A DNA stretch of 64,000 nt from Methanoculleus caldifontis (GTDB taxonomy: Archaea > Halobacteriota > Methanomicrobia > Methanomicrobiales > Methanoculleaceae), in assembly GCF_032842345.1 (NCBI RefSeq), contig NZ_WBKO01000002.1:330208-394207 (forward strand), in the 5' to 3' direction. Position numbers and translations under genes: made by a program. Shown piece by piece: positions 50,387 to 59,248 of the stretch. The notes under the pieces are model-generated. The model did not search any database, had not been told where the DNA came from, and saw only the letters and a program-made list of their open reading frames with translations. Within the stretch, counting starts at the first letter, position 1, and each line of letters begins with the position of its first letter.

Positions 50387-50768
50387 TCGGCTCCTCACGC
50401 AGGGGACTGATGGAAAAATCGCCAGCCGGATCCATCTTTTGACGAATAGCCGCAGCCGCTGCCCCCCCGTTCCCCGGCAGGCGGCGACCCGTGGAGAGCC
50501 TCCCACGATCCCCCTGCAGCCTGACGGGCATACCGGACCGTCCTGTTTTTATTATAAAATTTTGAGAATAAATCACCGTAAAGGATATATATTTATACCG
50601 CCATTCACGCATTCACCGGCTACCCTATGACCGGGCCTTAATCGCAATTCGCAGTTCGCCTGTCGGGCGCTCCGGCGAGTGACTGCTTTAGCCAGCCCGT
50701 TTGTGCTTACCGTGAGGTATGTACCGCGGTCCTGCAGGCGAACTGCGATTCATTCAAGGGGGAAACGA
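50387..50768. other. Intergenic region with a perfect 14-bp inverted repeat in the leader of the surface-protein gene
   Basis: TCGCAGTTCGCCTG at 50649-50662 and its exact inverse CAGGCGAACTGCGA at 50736-50749 flank 73 bases, ending 19 bases before the ATG. AT-rich sequence with TATA-like elements lies around 50555-50600 (TTATTATAAAATT and ATATATATTTATA). The stem would sit in the 5' untranslated region and enclose its middle. GGGGG before the ATG is the ribosome-binding site. Confidence 0.6.
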
Positions 50769-53700
50769 ATGACAAAACACACACACCTGGCACTCCTGTG
50801 CGCAGTCATCGTCCTCGGACTGCTGATACCGCCGGCCCTCGCGGTAGGTACCGCTCCGGGAACGCCGCGGGAATACGTCCTTCCCGGCGGGCAGGAGCAT
50901 CCGAGCATCGACGGCGATATGGTCGTCTTTGAGCGCAGTCTGCTCAATGGACCAAAAGACATCTACTGTATGAGCACATCGGGCACCGGCTTGCGCCCGA
51001 TCACGAACGACAACGTACCGCAGGAGCGGCCGTCCATCTCGGGCGACTACGTCGTCTGGCAGGAGAACCGGAACGGGAACTGGGACATCTACCTCTACTC
51101 GTTCTCGAAGGACGAGACCCTCCAGCTCACCGATAGTCCGGCCGACCAGTGGCTGCCGGTCATCCACGGAAACTACGTCGTCTGGTACGACAACCGCGGA
51201 GGAAGCACCGACATCTGCCTCTACGACATCAGCGCCAAGAAAGAGAAGGGCATGATCGGCTGCAACCCTGAACTCGGCACCGACACGACCAAGTTCAAGC
51301 CCGCGCTCTCGGACGATTACGTCTCCTGGGAAGAGGTGGGCTCGGGGCTCCGGCTCTACGAGATCGCCACGGGAACAAAGCGGACGGTCTCGTCAAGCAG
51401 CATGCCCCAGTCGTGGCCCTCGATAGCCGGGGACCTCATCGCCTGGGAGGACTACCGGTGGGGAGCGGCATGGCAGTCCGCGATCTACCTCAAGGACCTC
51501 AGCACCGGGAGCGAGCGCCAGCTGACGACGCTGAGCGCCGAACAGGTCTCGCCGGCACTCAGCGGGAGCATCATCGCCTGGGAGGACAAGCGCGATGGGC
51601 AGTGGAGCATCTACATGTATGACCTCGCAGACCTCCCCGGCGGCGAGGAGATGTCGGTGCCCACCGCCGGCGGCGAGCAGATCTACCCGGCCGTCAGCGG
51701 CAACACGATCGTCTGGCAGAAGAACCGGGGCGACTTCGCGAACATCTGCATCTACACCTACGTCGCCGACGAGCCCGTACAGATCGTCACCAGGATCGAG
51801 GTTGAGCCCTCCACGACCGTCATGGAGATCGGCGAGGAGTTCAAGTTCAACGCGACCTGTTACGACCAGGACGACAACGCCATGCCCGACCTGAAGGTCA
51901 CCTGGGCCTGCAGCAACGCCACGGTCGGGTTCATCGACCCCGGCGGCTACTTCCTCGCTTCCGCCGCAGGCATCGCGACCATCACCGCATCGACGGCCGG
52001 GGTCTCCGCACAGGCGACCGTCATCGTCGACGCCCCCGAGCAGATCCTCACGACCGTCGAGATCGCGCCGTCCACGGCCACCGTCGCGGTCGGCACGACA
52101 CGAGAGTTCGCCGTCGCCTGCTACGACCAGTCCGGCAACCTCATGACCGGCGTCCCGGTCGCCTGGGCGAGCAGCAACACGACCGTCGGCACGGTCAATG
52201 AGAGCGGCACGTTCACCGCCCTCGCCGAAGGCACGGCCGATCTCACCGCAACGGCAGGCGGACTCTCTGCAACGGCAGCCGTCACGGTCATCGCCCCGGC
52301 GTCCCCGGTCCTGACCGGGATTGAGGTCGCACCGGCCACGGCCACCGTCGAGACCGGCGAGACGCTGGCCTTCACCGCAACCGCCCTCGACCAGTTCGGC
52401 ACCGCCATGAGCGGGGTTCCCATCACCTGGGCGAGCGGTAACGAGACCGTCGGGACCATCGATGCCGCCGGCACCTTCACCGCACGTGCCGTGGGCACGA
52501 CGACCGTCACCGCCTCGGCGGGCGGCGTCACCGGGACCGCGACCGTGACCGTCGCCGCCGAAGCGCCGGTCGCCGCGAGCATCACCGTCGCACCCGCCGC
52601 GGCCACGCTTGCCGTGAACGACCACCAGCAGTTCATCGCGACCGTCCTCGACCAGTTCGGCAACGAACTGCCGGGACCCGCAGTCACCTGGACGAGCAGC
52701 AACGGGACCGTCGGCACGATCAGCACGGACGGAATCTTCACCGCACTCGCCGCGGGCACCGCGACCGTCACCGCCTCGGCGGGCGGCGTCGCCGGAACGG
52801 CAACGGTCTCCGTCGCCGCCGACGAACAGCCGATCGGATTGGTCGCCGTCTCCCCGTCCGCAGTCACCCTGGGCATCGCCGATGCCCGGCAGTTCGAGGC
52901 GATCGTCTTTGACCGGGCCGGCAGGATCGTCCCGGACGCTGAGGTCCTCTGGGCGAGCAGCGACGAGGCCGTCGGCACGGTCGGCGCGGACGGAATCTTC
53001 ACCGCGCTCGCCGCGGGCACCACGGCCGTCACCGCCTCGGTCGACGGCGTCACCGGGACCGCGGCCGTAACGGTCCGCGACGATGCCCCGGCCCTTGCCT
53101 CGATCAGCATCGCACCGTCGGCGATCACCCTCGCCGCCGGCGAGACCGAACGCTTCGTCGCCACCGGCTACGACCAGAGCGGCCGTGTTATGCCGGACGT
53201 CGGAGTAATCTGGGCCTGCAGCGACGCAGATGTCGGCATGATCGGTGCCGACGGAACCTTCGTCGCGCTCGCCGCGGGCACCGCGACCGTCACCGCCTCG
53301 GCAGACGGCGTCACCGGGACCGCGGCCGTAACGGTCGTCAGCCTCGCTCCCGGGCTTGTGGTCTCCCCTGCGGCGATCGCCCTTGATGCCGGGGCTTCGC
53401 GGCAGTTCATCGCGACCCTGTATGACCCGGAGGGCAACGAGATGCCCGTCGCTGAAGTGATCTGGTCGTGCAACGATCCGGCCGTCGGCACGATCAACAC
53501 GGCCGGGTTCTTCACCGCCGCCGGTGAGGGGACCGCGACCGTCACCGCCCTGGTCGAAGAGACCGGCGAGACCGGAACCGCGACCGTGACCGTGCGGCCG
53601 GTGCTCCCGGCGCCCGGCCGGATCGTGGTCAGCCCCTCCGACCTCACCATCGCCGCCGGCAACAGCGTGGCGCTCACCGCCACGGTCTTCGATCCGGACG

Positions 53701-54812
53701 GCAACGTCGTCGCAGACCCCGGGATTGCCTGGTCGTGCGACGACGAGAATGTCGGCACGATCGGTGCGGACGGAGTCTTTACCGCCCTCGCGGCAGGGAC
53801 CGCCACCGTCACCGCCTCGGCCGGCGGGATCTCGGGCATCGCCTGCGTGACCGTCGAGCCTTCCTTCTCCGTCCCGGCCTGCATCGAGGTCGCACCGGCC
53901 TCGGCCACGCTCAAGCCGGGGGAGAGCCGGGCGTTCATCGCCACGGTCTTTGACCAGTGCGACGACGAGATGGACTGGGTCAGGGTCGCATGGTCGTGCT
54001 CCAACCCGCAGGTCGGCACGATCGACCGGAACGGCCTCTTCACGGCCGTTGCAGAGGGCACCGCAACCGTGAAAGCCTCGATAGGCAGCGTGGAGAGGAC
54101 GGTGGCGGTCACCGTCGCCGGAGGCTCCACGCCGGGCGGCTCTTCGGGCTCGTCGAGAGGCAGCGGCGGCAGCAGCAGGCCCACCTTCGATGCGGGGACG
54201 TGCGAGAACCTGAGGAACGGCGAGACGTTCACGTTCTCGGGCATCGCCACCTCGTCGGTAGACAGCGTCTCCGTCACGGCGTCCGGCACCATCCCGAGGC
54301 TGATGCTGACCGTGAAGGGTGCAGGCTCACCCTCCGGGGCGCAGCCTCCTGCCGGCGAGATCTTCGAGTACGTCGAGATCACCCTCAACTGGGCAAACCC
54401 GCAGGACGTCAGCAGCGCGACCGTGGCCTTCACCATCCCGGCCGCGTGGCTTGAGGCGCACGGCATGGCCCCTGAGGACGTCGTGCTCATGCGCTGCGTC
54501 AACGGCGAATGGCAGAGCCTGGAGACCGAGGTCATCGGCGAGGGCAACGGGAACTACCGGTTCCGGGCAACCACGCCCGGCTTCTCCACCTTCGCCATCG
54601 TCGCGGCGCCGGTGAACGCGACCCCGACCGAAGAGCCGGTCCCCACGGTCACGGAGGAGCCGAACGTCACCGTCACCGAGACCGGGAACGTGACCGAAGA
54701 GGCGACGCCGGAGACGACCGCCGTGCCGACGACGGCACCGGCGGCACCGCTCGTCTACGCGCCCTTCCTCGCTCCGCTGGCCTTCCTCCTCTGGGCGAGA
54801 AGGAAGAACTAA
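50769..54812 (+). CDS. Large secreted surface protein: beta-propeller, nine BIG2 domains, C-terminal PGF-pre-PGF-like domain and anchor
   Basis: 1347 residues from the ATG at 50769. Residues 1-25 are a signal peptide (LALLCAVIVLGLLIPPALA). About 30-335 is a TolB-type beta-propeller with repeating GDYVVWQENRNGNWDIYLY-like units. About 338-1117 holds nine BIG2 Ig-like repeats of ~85 residues, each with (V/I)xPxxxTLxxGxxxxFxAT and WxSSNxxVGTIxxxGxFTA. A Gly/Ser linker follows, then (about 1140-1285) a PGF-pre-PGF-like domain ending FRATTPGFSTFAIVA. A Thr/Pro-rich stretch and a C-terminal helix PFLAPLAFLLWARRKN complete it. It is probably an S-layer-associated adhesin. Confidence 0.9.
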   Translation: MTKHTHLALLCAVIVLGLLIPPALAVGTAPGTPREYVLPGGQEHPSIDGDMVVFERSLLNGPKDIYCMSTSGTGLRPITNDNVPQERPSISGDYVVWQENRNGNWDIYLYSFSKDETLQLTDSPADQWLPVIHGNYVVWYDNRGGSTDICLYDISAKKEKGMIGCNPELGTDTTKFKPALSDDYVSWEEVGSGLRLYEIATGTKRTVSSSSMPQSWPSIAGDLIAWEDYRWGAAWQSAIYLKDLSTGSERQLTTLSAEQVSPALSGSIIAWEDKRDGQWSIYMYDLADLPGGEEMSVPTAGGEQIYPAVSGNTIVWQKNRGDFANICIYTYVADEPVQIVTRIEVEPSTTVMEIGEEFKFNATCYDQDDNAMPDLKVTWACSNATVGFIDPGGYFLASAAGIATITASTAGVSAQATVIVDAPEQILTTVEIAPSTATVAVGTTREFAVACYDQSGNLMTGVPVAWASSNTTVGTVNESGTFTALAEGTADLTATAGGLSATAAVTVIAPASPVLTGIEVAPATATVETGETLAFTATALDQFGTAMSGVPITWASGNETVGTIDAAGTFTARAVGTTTVTASAGGVTGTATVTVAAEAPVAASITVAPAAATLAVNDHQQFIATVLDQFGNELPGPAVTWTSSNGTVGTISTDGIFTALAAGTATVTASAGGVAGTATVSVAADEQPIGLVAVSPSAVTLGIADARQFEAIVFDRAGRIVPDAEVLWASSDEAVGTVGADGIFTALAAGTTAVTASVDGVTGTAAVTVRDDAPALASISIAPSAITLAAGETERFVATGYDQSGRVMPDVGVIWACSDADVGMIGADGTFVALAAGTATVTASADGVTGTAAVTVVSLAPGLVVSPAAIALDAGASRQFIATLYDPEGNEMPVAEVIWSCNDPAVGTINTAGFFTAAGEGTATVTALVEETGETGTATVTVRPVLPAPGRIVVSPSDLTIAAGNSVALTATVFDPDGNVVADPGIAWSCDDENVGTIGADGVFTALAAGTATVTASAGGISGIACVTVEPSFSVPACIEVAPASATLKPGESRAFIATVFDQCDDEMDWVRVAWSCSNPQVGTIDRNGLFTAVAEGTATVKASIGSVERTVAVTVAGGSTPGGSSGSSRGSGGSSRPTFDAGTCENLRNGETFTFSGIATSSVDSVSVTASGTIPRLMLTVKGAGSPSGAQPPAGEIFEYVEITLNWANPQDVSSATVAFTIPAAWLEAHGMAPEDVVLMRCVNGEWQSLETEVIGEGNGNYRFRATTPGFSTFAIVAAPVNATPTEEPVPTVTEEPNVTVTETGNVTEEATPETTAVPTTAPAAPLVYAPFLAPLAFLLWARRKN

Positions 54813-54968
54813 CCCATCTTTTTTTTGACGCCGCACCGCAGGCGTCTCTCCTGGATGCCGCTCGCAGAGACGGGAGGCGCCGGTTGCCGAAAATTCAGGC
54901 GCTGCAGAAAGGAGAGAGACCGCACGGAGAAGAAGAAGAGGAGGAGAGGGGTAACCCCGCTCTCCGCA

Positions 54969-57053
54969 TCACTCCACGATGAAATCGCCGTTCATGGAGG
55001 GGTGCACGTCGCACCGGAAGTAGTAGGTCCCGGCCTCGGAGGGGGCCGTGAAGGTGTAGGTGACCTCGTCCGGTCCGGTGATGACCTCGCCGACGAAGAT
55101 TTCTTCGCTCGCCGAGGAGTCCATGTAGACAGCGACGTTGTGGGGGATGCCGTCGTCCAGGTTCTCAAAGACCATCGTCACGTTCGCTCCCGCCGGCACC
55201 GTGATGGCATCCGTATCGAAGGCCATGTCGTCGGCGGTGACGTTCACCGTCACGGCAGCCCCGGCCGTCGGGGTCGGGGTCGGGGTCACGTTCGCCGTCG
55301 CCGGCGGAGTCACGTTCCCGGTCGGGACCGGGGTGACGTTCATCGTCGGAGCCGGAGTGACGTTCCCGGTCGGGGTCGGCGTGGGGCCGGCGGCGGCGGG
55401 CGCCACAATCTTCCAGACCCTGCCGGTGCTGGTGGTGTTGTCGGGACCGCCCACGTCGTTCGTCAGCACGTAGAGCTCGCCGTCGGCGTCCTCACCGAAC
55501 CCGCGCAGGAACATGCCGAGGTTCTCCTGGCCGGTGATGTTCACCGTCCGGGTCTCCCACATGGCGTTCTGCTCGGCCGTCAGGTTCCCGGCGGACTGCG
55601 GCAGTTCTCCCTCAGCCCACCCCTCAGGAGGCGTGGCGACGAGGAGGGTGCCGTTGCCCACCGTCCGGCTGTCGCTCCAGTAGCCGAAGACGTAGCTGCC
55701 CTCGAGCTCCGGGACCGCGGTGCCGCGGTAGACGTTGCCGCCGACGACGACGATGCCGAGGTCACGGCCGCCCTCGAAGATAGGCCCGATCAGCGGCTCT
55801 CCCAGGTATCCGGTGACGTTGCAGGACTCAGGCGGCTCCGTGGGGTTGTCGGGGTCGAAGCAGTGCGTGCCCTCGCGGATGTTCCAGCCGTAGTTGCCTC
55901 CGGCATAGATGACGTCCACCTCCTCAAAGAGGTTCTGGCCCGCGTCCGCGACGAAGAGCGCGTTGTTGCCGCCGGAATCAAAGGACATGTAGGCCGGGTT
56001 CCGGAGCCCGTAGGCGTAGATCTCGGGCGGGACGGAATCGTAGGCGTAGGCGTCGAGGATCTCGGTCTGGTTCTCCGCGAACGGGTTGTCGTCGGGTATA
56101 CCGTAGAGGCTGCCGGCAAACGTCGTCCACGTCGGCTCGGGCGGGTTCTCCGTCAGGTTGACGGCTGCATCATCGGTCTGGTTCCCCATAGGGGTCACGT
56201 TCTGCGGAGCCGTCACGTTCCCGTCGGTGACGTTGTCCACATCGATCCGGAGGATCTTGCCGTAGATCTTCGTGAGGTCCTGGCCGTTCCCGATACCGGT
56301 GGTATGGGCTATCCCGACGTCGTTCGCCCTTCCGGCATCGCCGAGCGCCACGTAGAGGTAACCGTCGGCGGGACCGAAGGCGATCGGGCCGCCGTTGTGG
56401 TTATGGTAGGGCTTGTCGATGTACATCAGCACCTTCTCGGAGGTCACGTTCACCCGGTTCGGGTCTTGTGGGTCGACCTCAAACTCGGAGATATGGTTCG
56501 TGCAGTTCCAGTCCTCGGCGGCTTCCTCGCGCAGGGGTGCGCTGTAGAACGCGTAGACCTTCCCGTTCTCCGAGAAGTTCGGGTGGAACGTAAAGCCGAG
56601 GAGGCCGCGCTCGTCGTAGGTCGGGCGGAGCTCGACCATCTCCTCCCGGAGGTCCAGGAACGGCTCGGGGAGCGTGGTCCCGTTCGCGTCGACGACGTTC
56701 ACGACGCCGATCTGGTCCACGACGAAGATCCGCCCGGTCCCGTCGTCGGGGGCCGCGACCGCGAGGGGCGCGGTGAAGTTCCCGGCCACGAGTTCAAGGC
56801 CGATCTCGGCCGTAACATTCGAGACCGTCAGGTTCGTCAGGGGCGTGCCGTTCTCAAGTATCGCGGCGAGCGGAGATTCCGCGTTCGTGAGGTCCGTCGC
56901 GTTGCCGCTCATGTTCTCCATGCCTTCGATCGTCTGGTTTGAACTCTCGTTGATATCGCTGAGATTGCTCGATCCCACCACCTGTGCGCCCGCACCCACG
57001 ACGAGTGCGAGGACCAGGAGGAGGGATGCTATGACAGGGGTAATGTTCGTCAT
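54969..57053 (-). CDS. Secreted PQQ-type sugar dehydrogenase fused to a cupredoxin domain
   Basis: 694 residues from the ATG at 57053. Residues 1-24 are a signal peptide, then an Asn/Ser-rich segment. About 75-560 is a six-bladed propeller of the glucose/sorbosone (aldose sugar) dehydrogenase family, with [57 protein letters not shown]-like blocks and [30 protein letters not shown] linker leads to a C-terminal cupredoxin (about 600-694) with copper ligands in [22 protein letters not shown] (His, Cys, His, Met). It is extracytoplasmic. The pyranose-type electron transfer to the copper domain is inferred. Confidence 0.88.
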   Translation of the reverse strand: [694 protein letters not shown]

Positions 57054-57114
57054 GCAGGGCAGGACAGGGCATCCGGGTTGATAACAGTTGTGCCGGGATC
57101 GCCCACCCTCATGC

Positions 57115-58269
57115 TCACCCGTACTTCGGGCAGAGCGGGTCCCCGCCGTCGGGGTCGCCGCTCCTGACATAGGCCCGGACCCTGCACCCCGCCCCGCAGA
57201 TCTCCTGCCGGCCGCAGGCGCTCGACGGACCTGGCGGGCACGCCCCGGCGGTCCGGAACGCCCTGAGTGCCGGGTTCTCCGGGTCGCTCCAGATCTCCGC
57301 AAACGCCCGGTCCCTGACGTTGCCCGCGAGAAACTCCGGGGACTGCGCGAACTGGCAGGGGTAGACGTTCCCGGAGGGGTCGATGTTCGCCACCCGCCTT
57401 CCGGCGCTGCACCCGCCCGTGCGGGCAAGGATCCGGTATGCCCGGTCGTAGGCCGGGTTGCCGTCCGCCTCGAGCCTTGCGAGCAGGTAGGCGCCGTCCT
57501 GTGGGGCGTCGACGGTCAGGAACTCCATGACCGCAGGATCGGTCCGGATGGTCTCACGGTAGATCCGGTCGAGCACCGCCTGCACCTCCGCGGGCCCGAC
57601 CTGGAGATCGGCGTGGACGTCGCTTGCCCGCCCGCTCGGGACGAGCCAGTAGACGCAGAACCGGTGCACCCCGACCTCCCGGGCAAGCGCGATCAGACGC
57701 CCGAGCTCGCCGTGGTTCCTCTTCGTGACCGTGAACCGGACGCCGCACCGGAGGCCCGCGGCGATACAGTTCTCTAGCGCCTGCACCGAGCGGTCGAAAC
57801 TCCCCGGTACGCCCCGGAACGGGTCGTGGGTCGCCGCCGTCGCGCCGTCGAGCGAGATCCCGGCATACCCGATCCCGACGTCCCGGAGCCTCCGGGCGAC
57901 CTCGGGGGTGATCAGGGTCCCGTTGGTGCTCAGGGCCGTCCGGAGCCCGCGCTCGCGGGCGTGGGCCGCAAGGGTCCAGAAGTCCTCTCTGACCAGCGGC
58001 TCCCCGCCGGAGAGGAGGAGGAGCGGGACGCCCGCCCGGGCCAGGTCGTCGATGAGGGCCGTCGCCTCGTCCGTCGTCAGTTCGTCTTCCCGCTTCCGGC
58101 CGGGCCCGGACCTGAGGTAACAGTGGGTGCAGGCGAGGTTGCACCCGTTCGTCATGTTCCAGAAGACCACCGGGCCGGGCCGGCTCTCCGCAAGCGCAAG
58201 GGCGCTCTGCGGTGCCGCCCGGCCGCTGACCGGGGCTTCGCCGTGGATGAGGTACGTGAACCGTATCAC
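57115..58269 (-). CDS. ahbC: Radical SAM protein AhbC (12,18-didecarboxysiroheme deacetylase)
   Basis: 384 residues starting at GTG 58269, which overlaps the ahbB stop (GTGA). The radical-SAM motif is CNLACTHCYL, with LLLSGGEPLVREDF and STNGTLIT. The C-terminal SPASM-like part has GGCSAGRRVANIDPSGNVYPC and CGRQEICGAGCRVRAYV for auxiliary clusters. In the siroheme-dependent heme pathway AhbC removes the acetate side chains of didecarboxysiroheme to give Fe-coproporphyrin III. Its neighbours are ahbB, ahbA and ahbD, making the assignment strong. Confidence 0.88.
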   Translation of the reverse strand: MIRFTYLIHGEAPVSGRAAPQSALALAESRPGPVVFWNMTNGCNLACTHCYLRSGPGRKREDELTTDEATALIDDLARAGVPLLLLSGGEPLVREDFWTLAAHARERGLRTALSTNGTLITPEVARRLRDVGIGYAGISLDGATAATHDPFRGVPGSFDRSVQALENCIAAGLRCGVRFTVTKRNHGELGRLIALAREVGVHRFCVYWLVPSGRASDVHADLQVGPAEVQAVLDRIYRETIRTDPAVMEFLTVDAPQDGAYLLARLEADGNPAYDRAYRILARTGGCSAGRRVANIDPSGNVYPCQFAQSPEFLAGNVRDRAFAEIWSDPENPALRAFRTAGACPPGPSSACGRQEICGAGCRVRAYVRSGDPDGGDPLCPKYG

Positions 58270-58754
58270 AGGGATCCCTCCTGCATGAGGAGCGCCCGGC
58301 CGGGAGGCGCCCGCTTCAACTCCCGGGTGCTGACGAGGACCGCGTAGTCGTCAAGACCCGTCGCCCCTGAGAGCCGGGCGATATCCCGGTCGACCTCCTC
58401 GCGGCGCCGGCCGTGCAGGACGACGAAGAGGTTGTACTCCCACCTGCCGGGGGCGACGGCACGCTCGTAGCAGTGCGTCACCTCCGAAAACCGGGCCATG
58501 ACCTCCGCCGCCCGCGCCACGTCGCCGGGCGGCACCCGCCACGCGACCATCGCGTTGACCCGGATCCCGGCCTTCCGGTGGTCGATACGGACGGCGAACC
58601 GCCGGACGACGCCCTGCGAGAGGAGGTCGCGGGTCCGGGCGATCACCTCAGTCTCCGTCATACCGAGTTCCTCCGCGATCGCCCGGTAGGGTTCGTCGAC
58701 CAGGGGGACGCCGTCCTGGAGCCTGAGGAGGAGCGAACGGTCGGAACCGTTCAT
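58266..58754 (-). CDS. ahbB: Siroheme decarboxylase subunit AhbB (Lrp-like)
   Basis: 162 residues from the ATG at 58754. The N-terminal winged helix (LRLQDGVPLVDEPYRAIAEELG, TEVIARTRDLLSQGVVRRFAVRI) is Lrp-like but used as an enzyme: AhbA/AhbB decarboxylate siroheme at C12 and C18. The core VNAMVAWRVPPGDVARAAEVMARFSEVTHCYERA is followed by YNLFVVLHGRRREEVD. It overlaps ahbA by 4 bases (ATGA) and ahbC by 4 (GTGA). Assignment to AhbB versus AhbA rests on order and similarity and could be exchanged. Confidence 0.88.
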   Translation of the reverse strand: MNGSDRSLLLRLQDGVPLVDEPYRAIAEELGMTETEVIARTRDLLSQGVVRRFAVRIDHRKAGIRVNAMVAWRVPPGDVARAAEVMARFSEVTHCYERAVAPGRWEYNLFVVLHGRRREEVDRDIARLSGATGLDDYAVLVSTRELKRAPPGRALLMQEGSL

Positions 58755-59245
58755 AAGCCGTCCCCTCCGTCTGGAGCGAAACGGAACCGGACGCCGATCT
58801 TGAACCGCCGCACCGAGGGCAGGTTCAGGAGGTCGTGCGGGGAGACGCCGGTCCGGACGGCGATCTCTTCCACCTTCCGGTGCAGGGCGGCCTCGTCGCG
58901 GGCCGCGAGCGTGAACCAGAGGTTGTAGTCGTGGTCTCTGAGGTAGTTGTGCGAGACGCCGGGCTCCCGGTTGATCGCCGACGCGAGTTCGTCCACCCGG
59001 TCCGGCGGCACCCGCATGCCGATGAGCGTGGAGGCGGCGAGGCCGAGCCGTGCCGACTCGACGACCGGGGATATGCTCCGGATGATCCCCTCGCCGGTGA
59101 GCCGGCGCACCCGCCGGAGCACCTCGGCCTCCGGTATCCCGATGCGGTCCCCGATCTCCCGCCACGGCCGCGACGCCAGGGGAAAGTCGTCCTGCAGCAC
59201 CTCAAGGAGCCGTCTGTCCAGAGGGTCCAGGCAGCAGTCGGTCAT
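58751..59245 (-). CDS. ahbA: Siroheme decarboxylase subunit AhbA (Lrp-like)
   Basis: 164 residues. DCCLDPLDRRLLEVLQDDFP and SRPWREIGDRIGIPEAEVLR form the winged helix. VSHNYLRDHDYNLWFTLAA contains the siroheme-contacting His and Tyr region of the family. It pairs with AhbB as a heterodimer. The gene starts just behind ahbD (4-base gap) with GGTGA as ribosome-binding site, and overlaps ahbB (ATGA). The unusually long C-run at 59257-59265 lies in this junction. Confidence 0.89.
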   Translation of the reverse strand: MTDCCLDPLDRRLLEVLQDDFPLASRPWREIGDRIGIPEAEVLRRVRRLTGEGIIRSISPVVESARLGLAASTLIGMRVPPDRVDELASAINREPGVSHNYLRDHDYNLWFTLAARDEAALHRKVEEIAVRTGVSPHDLLNLPSVRRFKIGVRFRFAPDGGDGL

Positions 59246-59248
59246 GCT

